A stretch of DNA of 64,000 nt from Heloderma charlesbogerti. Taxonomy: Eukaryota; Chordata; Lepidosauria; Squamata; Helodermatidae. The stretch is taken from assembly GCA_026122225.1 (NCBI GenBank), contig JANEZZ010002198.1, positions 310,001 to 374,000 on the forward strand. Reading direction: 5' to 3'. Positions 55,901 to 64,000 of the stretch are shown here, piece after piece. The notes beneath the pieces were generated by a model, which did not search any database, had not been told where the DNA came from, and saw only the letters and a list, made by a program, of their open reading frames with translations. The stretch's first letter is position 1; every line of letters starts with the position of its first letter. The position numbers and the translations under genes are program-made.

Positions 55901-56259
55901 TTGCGCACATCCAGTCCTTTGCTTGTTGGTGAGGAAATGGGGGCTGCTGAGGAAGCTATGCGATCGGTAGCTGGAAGAAGACATGGGGCCATTGAGAGCT
56001 GTGATTGGACAGGAGGGAAATACAAACACCGCTGTATATGGACAGGCGGGGGAGGGGACTATGACCCAATATGGTAGCGAAGGCAGAAAATCAGAGCACG
56101 TTAAGGGGAAATACCGGGATATTAGGGTATTGAAAGCAGGAGCACGGAAGTAGGAAATTCCGGTTCCAATTCGAGGCAGATACTGCGTAGTGTGAAAGGC
56201 GGGCGGTGAAACCTCATTGGAAGTGAAAAAAGGCTGTAAGTGTAGATCCAGCCTTGGTT

Positions 56260-56668
56260 TGTGGGTGTTGCTTCTTGCCAGACAAGCAAATACTTCCCCT
56301 AGCAGACTAAAAAGAATCTCTTCACAGTCCCTATTCCTATCCTTGCCTACTTTTAAAAAAACTGGGAAGCGGGGGGCTTTTAAACTACTCCCTTGGAACC
56401 CATACCTTAATTTTAACAAAATTGGGAAACCTGAGAATTAACAGGTGCAATGGCTGGCAGAATCCTTCCCCTTCTTATTTGGCTGCTCTGCTACTGCTTT
56501 GTTTTTCACTGGAATGGTTGCTCTATGGAGTGACTTAAAAGGGTTACCACCGGCTGTTGCATGTACTCTGGCCCATAGTTATTGCCTTTGGATATAAAAA
56601 GCCCTGTCTGCTTCCATTCCTTGCACAAACAACCACTATTCTTTTGCCAGACAGAAACGATGCATAGG

Positions 56669-56721
<53 letters not shown>

Positions 56722-57195
56722 CGCTTCCATCCTTAGCACACCTGTGCTGACTGAGACTAACTGACTTCACAGGGTCATGCCAGCACAAGTTTTTAGGGCT
56801 GCCGGTTTGTTTTTTATGTAGCAGCTACAGCATCTGGTTATTTTTCTAATAGCAAAAACTAAGTCTACAGTAGAATAGCTGCAGTTGAGTCAACTGATTG
56901 AAATTAGTTAACTGTAGCTTTGTGATTATGTTAAATTAAAGGACAGCAAAACCCAAAATGTCTTTTATTATACCCTGGAGCTAATTACTTCAGATTCTGA
57001 AGGAGTGCAAAGAAAGACATCTGTCATTTGGAACTTGCTAGAAACCCTTGCCACATAGGCAAGGTGGTAAACCCATATCTGGGCAATACCACTTCAGACC
57101 GCAGGTGGGTTCTTACATGATTCAATTCTCCTCTGTACAAAAACAAAACATCCTTGCACATAAAAAAGAGCCTGTCAGAGAGAGGAGTTCTATTT
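56260..57195. other. Stretch with a long TG tract but no recognised gene
   Basis: (TG)n at 56671-56720 is the longest dinucleotide repeat in the window. Otherwise no gene or element boundary is visible. Confidence 0.45.
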
Positions 57196-57199
57196 AGGG

Positions 57200-57440
57200 T
57201 ATCCGGTTATCTTACTTTACAGAGGACACCTCTGTTTTAGAGAGCTGGCAGAGGACATTCTTCTGTTTGAAGGTGTCCTCTGTTTGATGGCCTGCCCAGC
57301 CCAAGTCCAGTTTAAAGTCAAGGAACCATAAGAAGGGAGAGCAGGGAGGGGCACTGAAGCTGCCCATCAACATTTAGCCTCTGGAGAGCAGAGTGAGCAG
57401 GCACACAAGGGGGACCTGGTCAGTCTTCTCGACGATGGTG
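57200..57440 (+). mobile_element. Unnamed repeat, GGTGTCC family, copy 3
   Basis: 'atcttactttacagaggaca', 'agagctggcagaggacatt' and 'gaaggtgtcctctgtttgat' parallel 19335-19425; the shared downstream block includes 'agcaggcacaca'. No TSD resolved. Confidence 0.62.
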
Positions 57441-57449
57441 AGATGTATT

Positions 57450-59255
57450 TCTCTTTAAATTATAGTTATTATTTCTTTGCATCTGTAACTTTGCATAAGC
57501 AAATATTCTGCAAATTGGAATCCTTCTTTGTCCTCTTCTTTGGCAATGCATAAGTGACCACCCGAGTCTTCTTGCCTTCTCCCTGAAATGTTCCTCTGTG
57601 GAGGATTTGGGGGTGAGGGTAATCAAGGAGCATTCATGTATGTGAGGCCCCTGCCTGTAGTAAGTGGTGCAGCCCAGCCACAGGTTTACCATCTCTGAGA
57701 ATTACCCCTCAGTAAAGAAAACAAGAGAAACTATTAGCAAGAGCAACACTGTAGACCTTTAACTGCTGCTATAAATCCTAGAACTTGTTAGCCAGCAGCT
57801 CAGCCAGAGGACTTCTTTGGCAAGTGAGGTGAGGCAGGGCAAAACCACCTTCCTCTTACAAGTGGACTTCTCTTGTAGTGCTACAAACAAGTGCACCAGC
57901 CCCATTGTTTCCCTCTAGGGTTAGCTATTGGGCCAAATGACACTCCTCCAGGAGCTGGATTTGATCCTACCGCTGCCAGTTGCTGACCCCTACCCTGTGC
58001 ACAATGTTGTGTACAAGTGTGAGTATGTTTAAAATGCTCTTAGCCTTTCTCCGAAGACTATACTAACATGCAGATGAAGAGAGCTCCAGAACTGTTCATT
58101 AGGCCAGAGGTGTGGAAGATGACAAACAGGGCTGCCAAGTTGTTATTGTCTGGCTGGGTTCCCGTTGCCTTTAACTTCTGCGTGACAGGCTGAAATCCAA
58201 CAGCTGGACCTTTTCCTGGTATTGTGATAGAAGAGTGGAAAAGACTTCACCTCGTTCTGCCTGCTATACAGGTCATAAGGGTACAGGAGTCCTACCAGAA
58301 AGACATTGGCAAGCCTACAGACAGACAGCACTTTCAAATGCTTACCCCAGATAATGATAGGCTAGAAAATGGGACAGACATTTTGCTCCCTATGGAGGTG
58401 CTGCCAAAATTGCATCATGGTGGCAAATTCGTGACACACGTGCTGCAGCCCTTTCCTTGTAGAAGCTAGCCATCAGTAAGGTGGCCAGCTGAGAAAGAAG
58501 AGAGGGCTCCTGCACCTTTAATTAATAGTTATGTAAAAGCCAATTTTAGCAGGTGTAGCTTGCATGACAACAAGTGTTCCTTGTCCCCCTTTTCATCTGG
58601 ACACCCTAGTCATCACACTGTAAATATCCCCAGTCTTTCTCCTTGTCTATGGTGGCATGGTGGGTGGGGGGCAGGGGGAGGGAGAGCAAGGAAGGCTAGA
58701 CAAACACTCACAATAGCTTTCTCCATGAGGTAAGGGTGGAGGTGTAAAGAATTCCTCACTGGGATGCTATTTTCAGGAACATATCTGTTGCTGATATAAC
58801 ATCTGCTCTTGCTCTGCAAGAGGCTAAATTGTTGTGCCACGGTGCCTTCTGGTTATCAAACAAGACTCTGTTTTGGGGGGGGGAGTAGCTGAAGATCTGA
58901 CAATCCCCACAGGGGCAACTGTGTACCCACTAAAAATATTCCTTTATGAAATTGAGAGCCCGAGTACAGGGATTGAGCCTTTTTGTCTCTTGCAAAGCAC
59001 CTAGTATGTGCTAACTGCTGTAGAAACAGCAAGTGATAATGATAGAAAGGTAAGGTGGGAAAGCCAACACATGGAACTCCTTTGTGGCGAGAGTGATATC
59101 CTTCAGCAAGGATAAACAAGCTCCGAGGTGCATGGATACTGTGTTCTGCATGTCAGGGATATGTAATGCAAGATCATGTGTGTGTGTGTGTGTGTGTGTA
59201 CCTACCTTATTTTTTTATTAAAGATTTTTTCGTTTTTTAAGGCAGGGAGTCCATC
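57450..59255. other. Stretch without recognised genes
   Basis: The frame at 58224-58469 has no recognised domain. A (TG)n tract lies at 59178-59200. No element boundary was identified. Confidence 0.4.
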
Positions 59256-59261
59256 TTAAGG

Positions 59262-59440
59262 AGGGGTAGGGAACATTTCTGGTCGTGGGGGTTGGATTGC
59301 CCCCTGGGACACCCCTGGGGGCTGGATGATGTCAGTGGGTCCAAAAGCCCTTCCCCTTCCCGCAAAGCCCTGCCGCCTCCTGCCGCCTGACATAATCAGA
59401 CTCCTTTCCCCAGGCAGAGGGGATCTCCTCACTTCAAGTT
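59262..59440. mobile_element. Possible hAT-like fragment (TAGGGAACATTTC)
   Basis: 'ggggtagggaacatttctgg' and 'gggggctggatgatgtcagt' resemble the starts of the elements at 30064 and 45452. The right end is not identified. Confidence 0.35.
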
Positions 59441-60009
59441 TATTGTGCATTCATGGTTGCTTACTCACTGAATTGTGCGGGTCCATTACATGACAGCGTC
59501 GTCGTGCAGTCATTATTCCACTATTTGCTCCCTTGTTTTCCTCAAACGGAAAAAAATGGGGTATTTTTCCAGAGATGCGCAAATGGAGCGTCCTGTTCTC
59601 CCCATGTATTTCTCCCCTAGCATGAATGAAGTGCTGAGTGTGGTTGCTGGTGGCGTGGTCATGATGTTGAAGGTGGCGACGAAGGTCTGATGGGGGTTCA
59701 GCCTTCCCACTCCTGCGCCGTTTTGGCTCCTCGCCATTTTCAGCCTGCCTGTTCAAAACAGAGCGGCAGCGAGGGGGGGCAGCAGAGCAGAGGAGCAGCA
59801 GAGCGACAGGGACTGGCCAAAAGCATGGAAGAGGGAGGTGGGGCCTGGGGAGATTGGTGGGGAGGCTGTCCGCATGTCAGTCCCCATCCACCAGTAATGC
59901 GTAAGGGGAGGGAAAAGGCCAGGAACCCAGGAGCAAGTCTCGCTGAGCCTGGAAAGTGTGTCATGCCTCTTCATGGAGACATAACACTATAGGAATGGCC
60001 ATCTACAGA

Positions 60010-60098
60010 GAAGGAAGCGTGTGTAAAGGGAATCAGATACTGCATTTAAAACGGAAGCGGAAAGCCCCGTTTTAAATGCAGGATTTTAGGCTGGTGTA
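60010..60098 (-). mobile_element. Partial copy of the 23267/32067 MITE family
   Basis: 'actgcatttaaaacgg' and 'ccgttttaaatgcaggattt' form the family's hairpin, followed by 'taggctggtgtagaaatcc', the reverse of its terminus. Confidence 0.6.
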
Positions 60099-60339
60099 GA
60101 AATCCACACAGAGAGGCACAGAGCAATTGGTCCATGCCTTTCTGTGCACTGAGAAAGGGACTGCCTTTCCCTGCTCAGCACTACAGAAAAGCTGCCTTTC
60201 TCTAGTATGATGCTGGGAGAGACGTTGGTAGCCTGGATATATAACCCCCATGCATTGGATCCAGCCTGCAAATTAGGGATTCCTATCCCTCATCTAAAGC
60301 ATGAAAAGGCCTGACTTGGTGGTATGTAAGATGTGAGTA

Positions 60340-60466
60340 AAATCCAAAATAAGTTCTACTTAGAGTAGACCCATTGAAATGAATAGGATTTAAGTTGGCC
60401 ACAACTAACTTAAGTCTCATTCATTTCAATGGGTCTACTCTAAGTAGGACTTTGATTTTACCCTAT
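60340..60466. mobile_element. Palindromic MITE, copy 2 of the TTGTATCC-related family
   Basis: 'ttctacttagagtagaccca' and 'ttgaaatgaa' are mirrored by 'ttcatttcaatgggtctact' and 'ctaagtaggact'. Arms of about 55 bp around 'ggccacaac'. Related to 40369-40456 and 61160-61250. Confidence 0.7.
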
Positions 60467-60569
60467 GTGTGTAAGGCAAGTTGCAAAGCTAGAATAACCT
60501 TATGGGTGATGGACCCTCTGTGCCCACAGTTTCAGTGTTATGTCCAACTTCACTTTGAGTTGAGCAATT

Positions 60570-60660
60570 GTGACTGCAATCCTATTCATACTTCCGGGCA
60601 GCAAGCCCCATTAAACATCGTGGGACTTCCTTTTGAGTAAGCATGCATAGATTAGAATTG
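60570..60660. mobile_element. Harbinger-like MITE (GCAATCC family)
   Basis: 'gactgcaatcctattcatac', 'agcaagccccattaaac' and 'aagcatgcatagattagaat' follow the family order. The TSD is not clear. Confidence 0.6.
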
Positions 60661-61159
60661 CATTGAGCATGAATCAGGTTTGAGTCTGCATTATTGCCTT
60701 TTTGTGCCTATTGGCAGGTAGAAGAGGGTGTGTTAGTATGAATCAGGACTGTGGGAGATCCCAGAATATCAGTCTAGTTCTTTAATTAGCCCTTGTTTAC
60801 CCTGGATTACCTTTCAATTTTAATTTTGGTAGCAAGAACACAAGGTGTAGGTTCCCATGTTGAGTACAGTAGGTGAAGCAGGTTAGGCATGTATCACATC
60901 ATCAGCCTCAGGCTGCAGTAATTCATACACACACACTTTTCTGCAGAGGTGTGGCGCCTCTTTGTACTTTGAAGCCTGGAAACCCAACTATGGCTTTAGG
61001 GGCCCATCCTACTAAAAAGCAGCATTTGAATGCATAAGACCGGCAAAGTTTATCCACCTAAAAATAATTTTAAACAGTTGAGTACAAAAGTCCATTTGTC
61101 TAAATTTTCTTATGTTTCACATATGACAACTTCTAAAAGGACACAGTGTTTGTTTAAAC

Positions 61160-61250
61160 ACACTGTGGGTTGTATCCTGTGTTAGTCTAACTTAAGACCC
61201 ATTCATATCCATGGGTCTACTATGAGCAGGACTAACACTCGATACAACCC
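61160..61250. mobile_element. Palindromic MITE with TTGTATCC ends, copy 3
   Basis: 'gggttgtatcctgtgttagt' faces 'aggactaacactcgatacaa'; centre 'catatccatgggtctac'. The preceding 60665-61155 has no recognised feature. Confidence 0.65.
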
Positions 61251-61799
61251 CATGTGATAAGGGATCAGAATCATGCTGGTGGTAAAACCGGTCTCATCCC
61301 TGACCCCCCTGACCATTCACCTAGGCTGCTGAATCGAATAGTTGCACAGGAGCCCTACATATATAAAGAGCAACATGTGGATGCAGTTTGCACTAGCAGT
61401 GTACTGACTGCAAGGTGTGCAGTTCACGGATATGAGGTCTATATGGTTTGGTCTCCACGAGCACAGGCTCCCATGCAAGCATTAATAATGCCAATGTGTG
61501 AACAGGCCAGGGGAACGGCAGGCATGACAAAGGGGGGTGGGGTGGCACGGAGTGGCGTGATCCTGATTTCTACTGCATGGCGAATTTAAACAGCTGCATA
61601 GGGCTGACGTTTTCTTGTTTGATCTGATAAAGAGCAACTGGCAAATCATGTTAACCTTGCTGGTTATTGTGCTGGAGTGAGTCATTTCTGATAAGCCACA
61701 TTTACGGTGCAATCCGATGCATGTCTACTTAGAAGTAAGCCCCATTGTTTTCACTGTGTGTCTAGGATGTGCAGCTTTGGTTTTCAAAAGTCAAGCATT

Positions 61800-61893
61800 C
61801 ATTTGGGTAAGATTCAATTGGGTACACTTCAATTGGGTACAGAATTCATTTGGGTACAAGCATTTGGGTGCAAGCATTCAGTTGGGTACAATT
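61800..61893. repeat. Minisatellite, TTGGGTACA-cored, about 6 units
   Basis: Units built on 'catttgggtacaa' or 'caattgggtacac' recur every 12-20 bp with variable spacers. Frames through it are low-complexity by-products. Confidence 0.8.
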
Positions 61894-61894
61894 A

Positions 61895-62675
61895 ATGAAC
61901 ATGTGGAGGGGGGTAGGCTGTTTGCCCTGACCTCCATGCGTTCAAGGGTCATATCTGCATGGAGACTGCACCTACAGCTCCAAGTAGCTCCTATATGTGA
62001 GAGCCAGGGACCTCCCTTCCTCCAGGGACCTGATTGTACGTGCGGGAGCCTGTGTGTCTTCCCCAGCCTGGACTTCAACTCCCATCAGTGTGTGTGAGGG
62101 AATTAAATGCAGTAGATTGCTTGCACTACTGAGTTTGAAGGGTATACCAATTTCTAGCTTCCCAAGTACAGAACTAAGAAATCAGAAATCCACAAACGGA
62201 CTTGTATATAGTCAATGCACCAAGCCATCCCTAGCAGCCCCCCCCCCCACACACACACTGTTGTTGCTCTTCCCCCTTATTCTGGCTTCCCAACGACCCT
62301 GCAAGTTGGGCTAGGAGAAGAGATAGTGGCTGGCTAGGTGGGAGGAGTACTATAGAAAACCACCTCAGCATTACTGCCTTATCTAAAACAACTCCACACC
62401 CCAAAAGGAAAATATTAAAAATGACAACTCCAAACATGAATTTATTCAGGGGAGGAGAACAGGCACTTTTAATACCCATTGAAATCCTAACTGTCAAGCC
62501 TTCCTTTTGTGTGGCTGAGAAGGGAGACTCCCCCATTCACCCTGGGAGGAAAAAAACCCTATCAATCTGGTGAACAAAAGGGAGAAGAAGCAGTCAGTGG
62601 CGTCAATGGGATGGGGAGGTTCAAAGGAAATGCATTGAAGGGGATGGGAGACCTTAAGACTGCTACTCTAAGTAG
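61895..62675. other. Stretch without recognised features
   Basis: No gene or element boundary. A C-run and CA tract lie at 62237-62258. Fragments of the GCAATCC family sit on both sides (61708-61780 and 62679-62800). Confidence 0.4.
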
Positions 62676-63109
62676 ACTTACAATGCACTCCTATGCATGT
62701 CTACTTAGAAGCAAGCCACACAGATTTCAGTGGCACTTACTCCCAGGAAAGGAAAGCCTTACAGCCAATGAGTTTACTCAGAAGTAAGCACTGCTGTGTT
62801 CAGGGGGATCTCAGAGAAGCATTTGGGGTGGTTAACCACTGTAAGTTAAAGCGCCGGTAGTGGAATGGGGGAGAGGCAGAAACAGTCACTGGAAGCGTGG
62901 TCAGTGACCTGCCCCCCCATTCCCACAAATTTGTTGTCATGACAATGTTATTCAACACCGCCCAGCAACACCACCAGCACACGCCCACACAAAGTGGGAC
63001 AATGCGCTAAAGGGGAAATACACAGGGGCAAAATGGCAGTTTCAATCGCAAGCTAGGGATGGACGAAAGTCACTTACCTGGTCCCGCAGCTTGCTTCGCG
63101 GTGGGGGGG

Positions 63110-63270
63110 AGGCGCTCCGTTCCTCCCCGCCGAAATTCTGGCCGGGGGGGAGGTGCCCCATCCCTCCGGCTGAAATTCTGGCCAGGGGGGAGGCGCCCCA
63201 TCCCTCCAGCCGAAATTCTGGTTGGGTGGGAGGCTCCCTGTCCCTCCGGGCGCGAATCCTGCTGGCCGGC
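63110..63270. repeat. 40-bp GC-rich tandem repeat, four units
   Basis: Units start near 63110, 63151, 63191 and 63231 on 'aggcgctccgttcctccc' / 'aggcgccccatccctcc' variants, each followed by 'ccgaaattctgg'. Long frames here on both strands arise from the repeat. Confidence 0.85.
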
Positions 63271-63318
63271 CGGGACGCAAATGGTGGTGGCCGTAGCCGC
63301 CGCCGTTTGCATCCCTGC

Positions 63319-63710
63319 AGTCAGCCACGTGATAGGCTATGTAAATCCTTATGTAGCCTATCACGGCTGACTTTGGGGGGGGAAAAGCACGTAAGCAAAT
63401 GGCAGCGCCCATGGGCGCCGCCATTTGCGTTCCTTATTTGGGCACGTGTAGTCTACGTAAAGACCTACGTAGACTATGGTGAAAATAAGGGCAACGCAAT
63501 TTGTGTAGTCTACGTAGTCTTTACGTAGACTACACAAGCCCAAATAAGAAATGCAAATGGCAGCGCCCATGGGTGCCGCCATTTGCGTACGCGCTTCCCC
63601 CCCCCAAAGTCAGCCATGATAGGCTACGTAAGGATTTACGTAGCCTATCACGGTGTTTTTGGAAAATTTAGCCGTCATAGGCTACGTAAATCTTTACGTA
63701 GCCTATCACG
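63319..63710. repeat. Hierarchical palindrome with TACGTA hairpins
   Basis: Component palindromes: 63319-63372 (gataggctatgtaa / ttatgtagcctatc), 63395-63428 (gcaaatggcagcgcccat / atgggcgccgccatttgc), 63448-63476 and 63503-63536 (gtagtctacgtaaaga / tctttacgtagactac), 63553-63587, 63614-63652 and 63673-63710 (ataggctacgtaaat / tttacgtagcctat). The first group is the inverted image of the second group around about 63487. Confidence 0.88.
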
Positions 63711-64000
63711 TTTGTTGTTGTTGTTTTTTACTGGGAAATGGCAGCGGCGGCAGCCGGTCAGAAGACCGGCCGCCGCCGCGCCGCCGCTGGGAGCCGCCAG
63801 CGCCAGGGACATTCGCCAAAGGTAAGTCTCATTCCGGGGGGTGGCAGGGGGGTGGCGGAGAATTTCTCCAGCAATTTCGGAGGGCCGAATGCGTTGGCAT
63901 TCGGCCTCCTGGAGATTCGTGGAGAAATTCTCCGCCATCCCTATCGCAAGCACAGAAAATGCCAGGTTTTCCCTGTTCTCTGATAACACGGGAAGAGAGA

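Larger units (their letters stand above)
55396..55908. repeat. Large inverted repeat, 249-bp arms, 14-bp spacer
   Basis: Arms pair from 'gcacgcgcttgtctgatc' / 'gatcagacaagcttgcgcac' inwards to 'atgatcttcaaagc' / 'gctttgaagatcat', with a modest number of mismatches. The single-stranded form would fold into one long hairpin. Confidence 0.9.
55221..56253. mobile_element. DNA element with a 5S-rRNA-bearing palindrome
   Basis: The termini 'gggccgatctacattg' and 'aagtgtagatccagcc' are an imperfect inverted repeat like that of the MITEs at 14843 and 37741. Inside, two arms of about 250 bp (55396-55644 and 55659-55908) are inverted copies of each other with a 14-bp spacer. Each arm contains a 5S-rRNA-like segment and the motif 'tgcattgagcagggggttg', which resembles a CR1/SINE tail. 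No transposase is visible. No TSD was secured, so the outer boundaries are inferred from the termini. Confidence 0.65.
63046..63951. mobile_element. hAT element with nested palindromes, copy B, with TSDs
   Basis: The element proper is 63054-63943, with ends 'tagggatggacg' and 'cgccatccta'-type inverted termini (tagggatgg / ccatcccta). A perfect 8-bp TSD, TCGCAAGC, lies at 63046-63053 and 63944-63951. The left third holds four GC-rich tandem units. The middle is a palindrome of about 160-bp arms (63319-63480 / 63500-63655) whose arms each contain smaller palindromes. A further TACGTA hairpin follows at 63673-63710. There is no transposase. The same termini occur at 41262-41767 and 46169. Confidence 0.9.

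Noticed and set aside
55736..56419. A 227-codon minus-strand frame
   Set aside because: It runs through one arm of the 5S palindrome and past the element end, with no recognisable domain. The arm explains its openness.
58224..58469. An 81-codon plus-strand frame as a gene fragment
   Set aside because: No family resemblance and no neighbouring exon-like signal.
63110..63270. CRISPR-like array
   Set aside because: Units are contiguous with no unique spacers, and the genome is eukaryotic.
63059..63528. Proline- and glycine-rich frames of over 100 codons on both strands
   Set aside because: They are produced by the 40-bp GC-rich tandem repeat and the palindromes.
1..64000. A ruminant origin, since ruminants also carry BovB
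   Set aside because: The Sauria-type SINE, CR1 3' ends and the range of hAT/Harbinger MITEs fit squamates; no ruminant Bov-tA or L1-rich pattern was seen.

Overview
This window looks like non-genic nuclear DNA from a squamate reptile (lizard or snake). The call rests on two lineages found together: five pieces of a BovB (RTE-clade) LINE, and a Sauria-type SINE whose 3' tail matches the BovB tail. CR1, L2 and L1 LINE relics, CORE/MIR-type SINEs and many hAT- and Harbinger-like non-autonomous DNA elements fit this. I recognise no host protein-coding gene and no functional RNA gene. All long reading frames with recognisable domains belong to retrotransposons or a Tc1 transposase, and all are broken.

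Layout. 0-6 kb: BovB, L1 and CR1 relics on the minus strand, a fold-back element split by a Sauria SINE, a hAT copy and a second palindrome. 6-9 kb: a putative solo LTR, then a 2.1-kb 5'-truncated BovB with a perfect 11-bp target-site duplication (TSD). 9-20 kb: mostly old DNA-transposon fragments. 20-34 kb: CORE/MIR SINEs, a tRNA-Ala-like SINE with a CR1-like tail, hAT and Harbinger MITEs with readable TSDs, and a CR1 3' end. 34-49 kb: sparse relics, a long L2 fragment, a palindromic hAT element inside an older repeat, and a nested cluster at 45.4-46.5 kb. 49-54 kb: the clearest structure in the window, an L2 3' end interrupted by a Tc1 transposon, itself interrupted by a near full-length BovB. 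55-56 kb: a palindromic element whose two arms each carry a 5S-rRNA-derived segment. 63-64 kb: a hAT-ended element built of palindromes inside palindromes.

The elements act on one another rather than forming a pathway. LINE machinery probably mobilised the SINEs: the Sauria SINE shares the BovB tail, and the Ala-type SINE shares a CR1-like tail. Vanished autonomous hAT and Harbinger transposases would have moved the short inverted-repeat elements. The nesting gives a relative chronology at several loci (L2 before Tc1 before BovB; hAT MITE before CORE SINE; fold-back element before Sauria SINE). Boundaries supported by TSDs are reliable to about a base. Other boundaries, and family names given without a TSD, are approximate because no database search was possible.
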